NCBI GenBank assembly: GCA_964440525.1
Contig: CAYTTC010000009.1
Coordinates: 4,054-68,053 of the forward strand
Length of the DNA: 64,000 nucleotides
Direction of reading: 5' to 3'
Source: DASWJZ01 sp964440525
Lineage (GTDB): Bacteria > Pseudomonadota > Alphaproteobacteria > Rhizobiales > Afifellaceae
Shown: one piece after another, positions 26,092 through 33,725 of the stretch
Layout of the letters: each line of letters starts with the position of its first letter
How positions within the stretch are numbered: the stretch's first letter is position 1
Notes under the pieces: model-generated
The model's input: the letters and a program-made list of their open reading frames with translations, nothing else
The model's database searches: none
Told to the model about the DNA's origin: nothing
Position numbers and translations under genes: made by a program

Positions 26092-26943
26092 CTAGCCCTC
26101 GGCCTTCACGACTGCAACGCCGCCGCCGAGCCGCTGCCCCTGGCGATAGCGCGCCACGATCTCGGAAAGAATCGACAGCGCGATTTCTTCCGGCGTGATG
26201 GCCCCGAGATCGAGGCCGGCCGGCGCCTTCAGCCTGGCGATCCGTTCCGGATCGACGCCCTCCGTCAAGAGCTTGGCCCGGAGCGCCTCGGCCTTCCTGC
26301 GGCTGCCGACGAATGCGACGTAGTCGGCGTTCGCGGCGAGCGCCGCCTTCAGCGCAGCCTCGTCGCCGCGCCCTTGCGTGGAAACCACGATGAAGCGCGC
26401 GCCCTCCTGATCGAGGGGGAGCGCGTAGCCCTCGATCCGCCGGTCAGCCTCCTGGAACGCCGCCTGCTCCGCAGCGGGCGCGCAGGCGGTCAATGCGAAG
26501 CCGAGGCGGCGGGCGAGATCGGCGAGCGCCACCGCGACCGGGCTCGACCCGCAGATCACGATCTCCGGCCGCCGCAGCACCGGCTCGACGAAGATGTCCA
26601 TCGTGCCCTGGCTCGGGCACATGTTCTTCACGAAGCGCACACCTTCGCGCTCCTCGCCGGCCGAAACGCCCTTCGCCTGCAGCACGTCGGGAGGCTCCAC
26701 CGAGACGAGCCGCGACTGGCCGTCGGCAAGCGCCTCGCGCGCGGCCTTCAGCACCGCGGCGCGAGCGCAACCGCCGCCGATCCAACCCTCCGACACCGAG
26801 CCGTCTGGGAGGATGATCGCCTTGGCCCCCGCCTTGGCGGCGGTGACGGAGACGGTCCTCACCACGGTCGCGAGCGCAAAAGGCTCCCCCTTCGCCTTCA
26901 TGGCGGAGATTCGTTTCAGGATATCGGTCGCGCGGTCCATCAT
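26092..26943 (-). CDS. coxF: XdhC/CoxF-type molybdenum hydroxylase maturation factor
   Basis: Protein of 283 residues of the XdhC/CoxI family. The N-terminal domain reads FALATVVRTVSVTAAKAGAK, then GSVSEGWIGGGCARAAVL, with the conserved GGGC. The C-terminal Rossmann part has EIVICGSSPVAVALADLARR, FIVVSTQGRGDEAAL and DYVAFVGSRRKAEAL, ending LGAITPEEIALSIL. XdhC-type proteins bind the molybdopterin cofactor and assist its sulfuration and insertion. It is the last gene of the CO dehydrogenase operon, 13 bases after coxE. MM at the start leaves 26943 or 26940 as initiation codon. Confidence 0.88.
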   Translation of the reverse strand: MMDRATDILKRISAMKAKGEPFALATVVRTVSVTAAKAGAKAIILPDGSVSEGWIGGGCARAAVLKAAREALADGQSRLVSVEPPDVLQAKGVSAGEEREGVRFVKNMCPSQGTMDIFVEPVLRRPEIVICGSSPVAVALADLARRLGFALTACAPAAEQAAFQEADRRIEGYALPLDQEGARFIVVSTQGRGDEAALKAALAANADYVAFVGSRRKAEALRAKLLTEGVDPERIARLKAPAGLDLGAITPEEIALSILSEIVARYRQGQRLGGGVAVVKAEG

Positions 26944-26956
26944 TCAAATCCTGGGC

Positions 26957-28147
26957 TCAGATCCTCGCGAGATAGGGTTCAAGCGCGGCGAGGCTTTCAA
27001 GATTGTGCGCCGGCGCGAAGAGGTCGATCAGCGGAAGCGCCGCCTGCATGCCCCGCGCCTCGGGGCTGTAGTCGGCCCAACCGATCAGCGGATTGAGCCA
27101 GACGATGCGCCTGCAGCGCAGCCGCAAACGCCGCATCTCCGCCGCCAGCCGCTCAGGCTCCCCGGTGTCGTAACCATCGGAGACGATCATGACGACGGTG
27201 CGGGAATTGATGACGCGCTTGGCGTGCCAGCGATTGAAGGTGGCGAGGCTCTCGCCGATCCGCGTGCCGCCGCCGATCCCCTGCGCCATCAGCGCCAACT
27301 TCTCCACGGCGCGCGTGACGTTGCGGTCGCGAAGCGACGGCGAGACGTGCGCGAGGCGCGTGTGAAAGACAAATGCCTCCGCCTCGCGAAAAGCGTCGAC
27401 CACGCCGTGCAGGAAACGCACGAAGAATGCGGTGTAGAGGCTCATCGAGCCCGACGCATCGAGGAGCACGACGAGGCGAAGCGGTTTTCGCTTGCGGCGC
27501 CGCCAGGCGAGTTCGACCGGCGTGCCGCCATGCGCGACGCTCTTGTGAATGGTGCGGCGAAGGTCGAGGCGCCGCCCGCGCCGACGGACCTGCTCGCGGC
27601 GGACGAGCCGGGCGCGCATTTTTTTCGCCAGCCTAGCCGCCAAAGCATGAGTCCGGGCGATTTCGTCGGGATCGACGATGTAGCGGAGATCGGTTGATTC
27701 AAGCGCCTCGGCGCGCGAAGCGCCTTCAGGGCGGCCGCGTCCTTCGGCGGACTCATCATCCCCTTGCGCGCTCCGCTCGACCTTGTCCGGCATTCCGGGC
27801 TCGCCGCGTGGCGCGCCGGCCTCAGCACGGCGAGGACTTTCCTTACCGACCCCCACGTTCCCCACCACCTTCAGGCGCGTGCGGACGCCATGTCCGGTCC
27901 AATAGGCCGAAAAGATCTCGTCGAAGCGCTGAAAGTCGGAATGGTCCGCACAGAAGAGCGCGCGGAGCGCCGGCTTCAGCGCGGATGCACGACCGGCTGC
28001 CGGCGAAGCGAGGATCGACAGCGCGTCGCGCGTCTCGGCGAGCCCGATGGTGAAGTCGTTGTCGCGGAGCGTGCGGACGAAGCCGGCAAGCCGCAGGCGC
28101 ATCGCTTCGCCGACCGGCGGAGAGGATCGAATTGCGATCGCGGCCAT
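26957..28147 (-). CDS. coxE: CoxE-like von Willebrand factor A domain protein
   Basis: Protein of 396 residues. The N-terminal helical part (MRLRLAGFVRTLRDNDFTIG) is followed by a charged linker and a C-terminal VWA domain with the MIDAS motif DASGSMS in LRLVVLLDASGSM. Later VWA segments are TRIGESLATFNRW and VVMIVSDGYDTGEPE. In carboxidotrophs CoxD (AAA ATPase) and CoxE cooperate in building the copper-sulfur part of the CO dehydrogenase active site. It lies 11 bases downstream of coxD and 13 bases upstream of coxF, confirming one unit. Confidence 0.9.
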   Translation of the reverse strand: MAAIAIRSSPPVGEAMRLRLAGFVRTLRDNDFTIGLAETRDALSILASPAAGRASALKPALRALFCADHSDFQRFDEIFSAYWTGHGVRTRLKVVGNVGVGKESPRRAEAGAPRGEPGMPDKVERSAQGDDESAEGRGRPEGASRAEALESTDLRYIVDPDEIARTHALAARLAKKMRARLVRREQVRRRGRRLDLRRTIHKSVAHGGTPVELAWRRRKRKPLRLVVLLDASGSMSLYTAFFVRFLHGVVDAFREAEAFVFHTRLAHVSPSLRDRNVTRAVEKLALMAQGIGGGTRIGESLATFNRWHAKRVINSRTVVMIVSDGYDTGEPERLAAEMRRLRLRCRRIVWLNPLIGWADYSPEARGMQAALPLIDLFAPAHNLESLAALEPYLARI

Positions 28148-28158
28148 CCTTCCTCCCC

Positions 28159-29040
28159 CTATGCCACCTTGCCGAGGAGTCGCTCGGTCACCTCGCGGGT
28201 GACGCGCGAGCGGTCCTCCTGCGTCTTCAACAGGCAGATCAGCGTCTCCTGCACAGCCTCCGGCTCCTGTCTCAGGTCGTGGACCTCCAGGCCAACAAGC
28301 GTCGCCGCCCAGTCGAGCGTCTCGGCGATGCCCGGCACTTTTCTCAGATCCTCCTTGCGGATCGCCGCGACCATGCGCGCGATCTGCTGCGCGAGATCGA
28401 CGTCGATGCCCGGTAGCCGCGCCAGAAGGATGCGCGCCTCGCGGTCGATCTCGGGAAAATCCAGATGATGATAGAGGCAGCGCCGGCGGAGCGCGTCCGA
28501 CAGCTCGCGCGTGGCGTTCGAGGTCAGCACCACGCGCGGGATCGACAGCGCATGAATAGTGCCGAGCTCGGGGATCGAGACCTGAAAATCTGACAGAAGT
28601 TCGAGCAGAAACGCCTCGAACTCTTCGTCAGCGCGATCGACCTCGTCGATCAGCAGCACCGGCGGGACCATCCGCCTGATCGCAGCGAGCAGCGGCCGCT
28701 CGAGCAGGTACTTTTCGGAAAAAATGTGTTCCTCGACTTGGGTAGGGTCCTCGCCCGCGCCCTCGTGCGCTTTGATGGCGAGAAGCTGCCGCTGGTAGTT
28801 CCACTCGTAAAGCGCAGCGTTCTGGTCGAGCCCTTCGTAGCATTGCAGACGGATCAGCTCCGTCTGATGCACGGCGGCGAGCGCCTTGGCGACCTCGGTC
28901 TTGCCGACGCCCGCCTCGCCCTCGATCAGGAGCGGCCGGCCGAGAAATTCCATCAGCCAGAGCGCGGTCGCGAGAGCGCGGTCGGCGATGTAGCCGACCT
29001 CGGCAAGCCGATCGGAAATCTCTTCGCGCTTTAGCGACAT
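28159..29040 (-). CDS. coxD: CoxD-like MoxR-family AAA+ ATPase
   Basis: ATPase of 293 residues. The Walker A motif is GEAGVGKTEVAKALA, Walker B is VLLIDEVDRADEEFEAFLLE, sensor 1 is VVLTSNATRELSDALRRRCL, and the arginine finger region and HLDFPEIDREARIL follow. CoxD is a chaperone-like ATPase that introduces the sulfane sulfur and copper into the Mo centre of CO dehydrogenase. The position before a VWA gene is the standard MoxR-VWA pairing. It is separated from the upstream coxL by a cupin gene and a palindromic repeat. Confidence 0.9.
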   Translation of the reverse strand: MSLKREEISDRLAEVGYIADRALATALWLMEFLGRPLLIEGEAGVGKTEVAKALAAVHQTELIRLQCYEGLDQNAALYEWNYQRQLLAIKAHEGAGEDPTQVEEHIFSEKYLLERPLLAAIRRMVPPVLLIDEVDRADEEFEAFLLELLSDFQVSIPELGTIHALSIPRVVLTSNATRELSDALRRRCLYHHLDFPEIDREARILLARLPGIDVDLAQQIARMVAAIRKEDLRKVPGIAETLDWAATLVGLEVHDLRQEPEAVQETLICLLKTQEDRSRVTREVTERLLGKVA

Positions 29041-29086
29041 CGTGCGCTGGCTCGTTCTGTCCCGCTCTCCCGCCCGCCGATCACGC

Positions 29087-29455
29087 TCATCGCGGCAGCG
29101 CGGCTTGCAGGAGGCTCGGCGCCCCGCCCTTCATGTAGTCCTCGCGGAGCGGATAAAAAGCATCCATCACGCGGCAATCGGTGAGCGCTCTTCCCGAATG
29201 CACGGCATTCGAGGGAATAATGCCAACGTTGCCGCCTTTAAGCACGGTGGTTTTGCCCGCCACCGTCACCTCCAGCTCGCCCTCGAACACATGCACGACC
29301 TGCTCGTGGACATGCGAATGCTCCGGAAGTACCGCTCCTTTGTCGATTGCCCACAACACGAAGGTCATGTTGGCCGAATGCGCGAATTTTCCGTGGAAGC
29401 CGGGAATGACGGTCCGCGTCTCGACCTTGTCCCACTCGATGACATTGGCGTTCAC
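29087..29455 (-). CDS. Small cupin-domain protein inside the cox cluster
   Basis: Single-domain cupin of 122 residues. Motif 1 is PEHSHVHEQVVHVFEGELEV, with histidines and a glutamate in the metal-binding pattern HxHxxE plus a later His. Motif 2 is GIIPSNAVHSGRALTDC, with the second-motif histidine. The metal site therefore looks complete, which fits a dioxygenase-, isomerase- or sensor-type cupin. It lies between coxL and coxD on the same strand, an unusual position in a CO dehydrogenase cluster. The 46-base gap to coxD permits co-transcription. Its function is not known. Confidence 0.82.
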   Translation of the reverse strand: MNANVIEWDKVETRTVIPGFHGKFAHSANMTFVLWAIDKGAVLPEHSHVHEQVVHVFEGELEVTVAGKTTVLKGGNVGIIPSNAVHSGRALTDCRVMDAFYPLREDYMKGGAPSLLQAALPR

Positions 29456-29469
29456 CTACCTTCTCCCTG

Positions 29470-29615
29470 TTGTCATCCCGGATGGCGCGAAGCGCCTGTC
29501 CGGGACCCATGATCACAGACGGAGAATACATCGCTCCTAGCCGTTGTGCCTCTTCTGCTTGGCTCCGGTGTTCGTGGATCCCGGTCTCGGCCTGTCGGCC
29601 GAACCGGGATGACAA
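29470..29615. repeat. Palindromic element with TTGTCATCCCGG/CCGGGATGACAA ends
   Basis: Perfect 12-base terminal inverted repeats: TTGTCATCCCGG (29470-29481) and CCGGGATGACAA (29604-29615). An inner inverted pair GGCGCGAAGCGCC lies near the left end. It separates coxL from the cupin and coxD genes and may reduce read-through or stabilise the upstream coxMSL message. Confidence 0.8.
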
Positions 29616-29655
29616 ACTCAAGGCGACGGCGCGAAGCTTCCCCGACCGGCGGTCT

Positions 29656-32076
29656 CTAGGCGTGCAGCCCGAGCTTGTCCGCCGCCTCCCACGTGCGCCA
29701 GGCGTCGTGCGGCATCTGGATGTGGGTCGAGCCGAGGAAGGCGAAGGCGTCGTTCACCGCATTGGAAAACGCTGGCACGCCGCCGACATTCGGGCTCTCG
29801 CCGACTCCCTTGGCGCCAATCGGGTGATGCGGCGAGGGAACGGCCGTAAAATCGGTCTCCCATTTCGGCGTCTCGACCGCGGTCGGCAGGAAATAGTCCA
29901 TAAGCGAGGCGGACGTGATGTTCCCTGTCTCGTCGTAGTGCAGCTCTTGCCCCATGGCGATGGCGAAAGCCTCCGCCAGCCCGCCGTGGATCTGCCCCTC
30001 GATGATCATGGGGTTGATGCGCGTGCCGCAATCGTCGAGCGCGTAGAAGCGGCGGGTCTTCGACTCCCCGGTGTCGACGTCGATGTCGAGGATGCAGAAG
30101 TAGGCTCCGTAGGGGAAGGTGAAGTTCGGGGGGTCGTAGTAGTTCACGGCCTCCAGGCCGGGCTCCATGCCCGGGGGCACCTCGTGATAGGCCGCCCAGG
30201 CAAGGTCGGTCATGGTCTTGAAGCGCTCGGGATTGCCTTTCACGCGGAAGCGATCCACGTCCCATTCGAGGTCGTCGTCATGCACCTCGAGCGCGTAGGC
30301 CGCGATCATCTGCGCCTTCGCCTTGATTTTTCTGCAGGCCATCGCCGTCGCGGCGCCGGAGACCGGCGTGGAGCGCGAGCCGTAGGTGCCGAGGCCGTAG
30401 GGCGCGGTATCGGTGTTGCCCTCCTCCACCATGATATTGTCGGCGGGCAGGCCGAGCTCGGTCGCGATGATCTGGGCATAGGTCGTCTCGTGCCCCTGCC
30501 CCTGCGACTTGGTGCCGAGCCGGCAGATGCCGCTTCCTGTCGGATGGATGCGGATCTCGGCGGAGTCGAACATGGCGATGCCGAGGATGTCGCAGGCGCG
30601 CGAGGGACCGGCGCCGACGACCTCGGTGAAGAACGCCATGCCGATTCCCATCAGCTCGCGCGTCTCACCGCGCTTGAACGCCTCTCGCTTCGCTTTCTGC
30701 TCAGCGCGCAGCCCGGCGTAGTCGACAGCGTCCATCGCCTTCTTCAGCGCCGTCTGGTAGTCGCCGGAATCGTACTCCCAGCCGAACACCGACGTGTAGG
30801 GGAATTGTTCGGGCCGGATGAGGTTTTTCCTCCGGAACTCAGCCGGGTCCATCTTGAGTTTCTGCGCCATGATGTCCATGGCGCGCTCGATGCAATAGGC
30901 GGCTTCCGTCACGCGGAACGAGCAGCGATAGGCGACGCCGCCCGGGGCCTTGTTCGTGTAGACGCCGTCGACCAGGCAGTAGGCAGCCGGAATATCGTAT
31001 GCTCCCGACACGATGCTGAAGAGCCCGGCCGGCCATTTGGTCGCGTTGGCGCACGAGTCGAAGGCGCCGTGGTCGGCGATCGTGTAGACGCGCAGCCCCG
31101 TGATCCTGCCATCTTTGGTGCAAGCGATCTCTGTCGTCATGTGAAAATCGCGCGCGAAAGCGGTGGATGACAGATTCTCGATGCGGTCCTCGACCCACTT
31201 CACTGGCACGCCGGTGACGATCGAGGCGACGATCGCGCAGATATAGCCGGAATAGGCGCCGACCTTGTTGCCGAAACCGCCGCCGATATCCGGCGCGATA
31301 ACGTGGATCTTGTGCTCCGGTATCTTCGAGATCAGCGACCCCACAGTGCGAATGACGTGCGGCGCCTGAAAAGTGCCCCAGAGCGTCAGCTCGCCTTTGA
31401 TCTTGTCGAACGAGGCGACGCACTGGCAGGTTTCCAGCGGACACGGATGGCAGCGCGGATACTGGATGAACGCCTTGATCGTGACCTCGGCGTTCTGAAA
31501 TGCCGCGTCGGCCGCCGCCTTGTTGCCGGCCTCCCAGGCGAAGACGTGATTGGGGTGCTTGCGCGGCCCGTGAGCGCCGTCCTTCTTGTCCTTGATGTCC
31601 TCGCGGACCACCGGCGCGTCGGCGTCCATCGTCTTCAGCGGATCGATACTCACCGGCAGCGATTCGTAATCGACCTCGACGAGCTCGACTCCGTCGGCGG
31701 CGGCATGGCGGCTCGTCGCGACGACGAACGCCACTTCCTGGTTCTGGAACAGCACTTTTCCGTCGGCGAGCACCATCTGCACGTCGCCGGCGAGCGTCGG
31801 CATCCAGGCGAGATTCACGGTCTTCAGAACCTCCGCCGTCAAAACCGCCACCACGCCAGGCACCGCCATGGCCTTCGAGGTGTCGATGCTCTTGACCCGC
31901 GCATGGGCGTAAGGCGAGCGGACGAGGTCGCCGTAGAGCATTCCCGGCAGGTTGATGTCGTCGACGTAATTTCCCTTGCCCTGCGTGAAGCGGACGTCCT
32001 CGACGCGCTTGCGCTTGCAGCCGATGCCCTCGAGTTTTTCGGCGCGCGCTTCGGAGGTCTCTGTGATGGCGTTCAT
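29656..32076 (-). CDS. coxL: Aerobic carbon monoxide dehydrogenase, large (Mo-Cu) subunit, form I
   Basis: Molybdenum subunit of 806 residues oxidising CO to CO2. ATG 32076 is chosen (MNAITETSEARAEKLEG) because it overlaps the coxS stop as ATGA and gives the normal CoxL length. The active-site loop reads VAYRCSFR with Cys385, the copper-binding cysteine. AYxCSFR is the diagnostic signature of true (form I) CO dehydrogenase, as opposed to AYRGAGR of form II. Other features are GKGNYVDDINLPGMLYGDLV, the Mo-cofactor motif PDIGGGFGNKVGAYS, GSGICRLGTKSQGQGHETTY near the substrate channel, and GAKGVGESPNVGGVPA with the catalytic Glu at the C-terminus. The enzyme is an (LMS)2 hexamer on the inner membrane face. 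Confidence 0.96.
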   Translation of the reverse strand: MNAITETSEARAEKLEGIGCKRKRVEDVRFTQGKGNYVDDINLPGMLYGDLVRSPYAHARVKSIDTSKAMAVPGVVAVLTAEVLKTVNLAWMPTLAGDVQMVLADGKVLFQNQEVAFVVATSRHAAADGVELVEVDYESLPVSIDPLKTMDADAPVVREDIKDKKDGAHGPRKHPNHVFAWEAGNKAAADAAFQNAEVTIKAFIQYPRCHPCPLETCQCVASFDKIKGELTLWGTFQAPHVIRTVGSLISKIPEHKIHVIAPDIGGGFGNKVGAYSGYICAIVASIVTGVPVKWVEDRIENLSSTAFARDFHMTTEIACTKDGRITGLRVYTIADHGAFDSCANATKWPAGLFSIVSGAYDIPAAYCLVDGVYTNKAPGGVAYRCSFRVTEAAYCIERAMDIMAQKLKMDPAEFRRKNLIRPEQFPYTSVFGWEYDSGDYQTALKKAMDAVDYAGLRAEQKAKREAFKRGETRELMGIGMAFFTEVVGAGPSRACDILGIAMFDSAEIRIHPTGSGICRLGTKSQGQGHETTYAQIIATELGLPADNIMVEEGNTDTAPYGLGTYGSRSTPVSGAATAMACRKIKAKAQMIAAYALEVHDDDLEWDVDRFRVKGNPERFKTMTDLAWAAYHEVPPGMEPGLEAVNYYDPPNFTFPYGAYFCILDIDVDTGESKTRRFYALDDCGTRINPMIIEGQIHGGLAEAFAIAMGQELHYDETGNITSASLMDYFLPTAVETPKWETDFTAVPSPHHPIGAKGVGESPNVGGVPAFSNAVNDAFAFLGSTHIQMPHDAWRTWEAADKLGLHA

Positions 32077-32570
32077 TCTGCCGCCTCCTTGATTTCGGCG
32101 CCGGCCATCTCGGCGGCGGCGGCCTGAATGGCCTTCACGATGTTCTGGTAGCCAGTGCAACGGCAGAGGTTGCCGGAGATGCCATGGCGGATCTCATCTT
32201 CTGTCGGGTTTGGGTTCTCTTTCAGCAGCCGGTAGGCGCGGGTGATCATGCCCGGTGTGCAGAAGCCGCATTGCAGGCCGTGATGCTCGCGAAAAGCACT
32301 CTGGATCGGATGCAGCGCGCCGGCTGATGCCATCCCCTCGATGGTGAGGATGTCGGCGCCGTCCGCCTGCACGGCGAAAACAGTGCACGACTTCACCGAC
32401 TTGCCGTCGAGATCGACCGTGCAGGCGCCGCAATGCGTGGTCTCGCAGCCAATATGCGGGCCGGTCAGCCGAAGGTCCTCGCGCAGGAAATGGATCAGAA
32501 GCGTGCGTGGCTCGACCAGCGCTTCGACCGGCTTGCCGTTCACTTTGAGCGAAATCTGGGTTTTGGCCAT
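32073..32570 (-). CDS. coxS: Carbon monoxide dehydrogenase small subunit (2 x [2Fe-2S])
   Basis: Iron-sulfur subunit of 165 residues. The N-terminal plant-type [2Fe-2S] cluster is bound by Cys42, Cys47, Cys50 and Cys62 (GCETTHCGACTVDL, then VKSC). The C-terminal cluster is bound by Cys101, Cys104, Cys136 and Cys138 (LQCGFCTPGM, GNLCRCTGY). It passes electrons from the Mo-Cu centre of CoxL to the FAD of CoxM. The stop overlaps the coxL start by four bases; it starts 15 bases after coxM ends. Length and both motifs are standard. Confidence 0.96.
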   Translation of the reverse strand: MAKTQISLKVNGKPVEALVEPRTLLIHFLREDLRLTGPHIGCETTHCGACTVDLDGKSVKSCTVFAVQADGADILTIEGMASAGALHPIQSAFREHHGLQCGFCTPGMITRAYRLLKENPNPTEDEIRHGISGNLCRCTGYQNIVKAIQAAAAEMAGAEIKEAAE

Positions 32571-32585
32571 TTTCGAAATCTCCGG

Positions 32586-33446
32586 TCAGGCAGCGCGCGA
32601 TTTGGCGCGTGCGAGCGCGCGAGAAAGCATCACGCCTGCCATCTTGGTGCGGTACTTGGGCGTGCCGTGGCGGTCGGAGGCGGGCGAGGTGATCGCCTCG
32701 GCCGCCGCGACGGCTTTCTTCACCGTCGCCGCATCAAGCGTCGAGCCAGTCAGGATCTTTCCCGCTTCCTCCGCGAAGAGAGGGGTATCGGCGACGTTGG
32801 TCAGGCCGATCGCGCAGGACGCCACCTTGCCGCCTTGCAGCGTGAGGATCACGGCCGCAGCGGCCGTGGCGTAGTCGCCGACTTTTCGCTTCAGCTTCTC
32901 GTAGGCATAGCCGTGCTTGCCGAGGCCCGGGATGCGGATCGCGGTCAGGATCTCGCCGGGCTGTAGCGCGGTTACGTAGGCGCTCTGATAGAACGAGCGC
33001 GCCGCGACTTTTCGTTCGCCGCCCTTGCCGACGAGGTGAAAGGTCGCGTTCAGCGCTTGCATGACGGCCGGCATGTCGTTGCCGGGATCGCCGTTTGCGA
33101 CGTTGCCGCCGAGCGTGCCGAGATAGCGCACCTGCGGGTCGGCGATGACGAGCGAGGCCTCGCGCAGGATCGGCACCTTCGTGGCGAGCAGCTCGGAGGC
33201 GATGACCTCGTGCTGGGTGACCGACGCCCCGATCACAATGTCGTTTCCGTCGGCGCGGATGGCCTTCAGGTCTTTGATGCCGGCGAGATCGACGAGATGG
33301 GAAGGTGCCGCCAGTCTCAGTTTCATCAGCGGGATTAGGCTGTGCCCGCCGCCGAGCGGGCGGGCATCCTCGCCGAGATCGGCGAGCAAACTGACTGCTT
33401 CGTTGACGGATTTTGGGCGGTGATAGGCGAATGCGCCTGGTATCAT
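32586..33446 (-). CDS. coxM: Carbon monoxide dehydrogenase medium subunit (FAD)
   Basis: FAD-binding subunit of 286 residues. ATG 33446 is chosen over an upstream in-frame start at 33572 because CCGGAGGAAACC lies directly before it and the protein then begins with MIPGAFAYHRPKSVNEAVSL, the standard start. FAD motifs are PLGGGHSLIPLMKLRLA and TLGGNVANGDPGNDMPAVM (the AGGHS- and TIGG-type motifs). The C-terminal CO_deh_flav_C part follows (KRKVGDYATAAAAV). It transfers electrons to the quinone pool. It is the first gene of the structural operon, with a 279-base leader. Confidence 0.95.
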   Translation of the reverse strand: MIPGAFAYHRPKSVNEAVSLLADLGEDARPLGGGHSLIPLMKLRLAAPSHLVDLAGIKDLKAIRADGNDIVIGASVTQHEVIASELLATKVPILREASLVIADPQVRYLGTLGGNVANGDPGNDMPAVMQALNATFHLVGKGGERKVAARSFYQSAYVTALQPGEILTAIRIPGLGKHGYAYEKLKRKVGDYATAAAAVILTLQGGKVASCAIGLTNVADTPLFAEEAGKILTGSTLDAATVKKAVAAAEAITSPASDRHGTPKYRTKMAGVMLSRALARAKSRAA

Positions 33447-33620
33447 GGTTTCCTCCGGGAGCAGCCCGCGCCGGCCGAGGTCTCCGCCTCGTGGCGCACG
33501 CGGCACATCTTCTGAATGGTCCGGTTCAGCCCCAAATCTGAACGCCGTCGCACCGCAGCAACAATCCTTCATTCACGAGTCGGGCGGTTGCGACACGAAA
33601 CGCGGCAAAACGCGCACGAA

Positions 33621-33643
33621 CTGCGTCAGACATCCTGACGCAG
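33621..33643. promoter_or_regulatory. Perfect 9-bp inverted repeat in the coxC-coxM leader
   Basis: CTGCGTCAG (33621-33629) and CTGACGCAG (33635-33643) are exact inverted copies separated by ACATC. The element is 83 bases past the coxC stop and about 175 bases before the coxM start. No T-run follows on the minus strand, so it is not a classical terminator. It could be an operator or an RNA hairpin that sets the coxM leader. Confidence 0.4.
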
Positions 33644-33725
33644 AAGCCCGGAAGGGGCAAAATTCCGCCTGTCAGGCGAATCCGGACCAGAAACTCGCTT
33701 TTCTGCTGCAGTGCGAAAAGCGGCG

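Noticed and set aside
33447..33572. Longer coxM start at 33572
   Set aside because: The extra 42 residues (Cys- and Arg-rich) match nothing in the family, and a strong ribosome site lies directly before ATG 33446.
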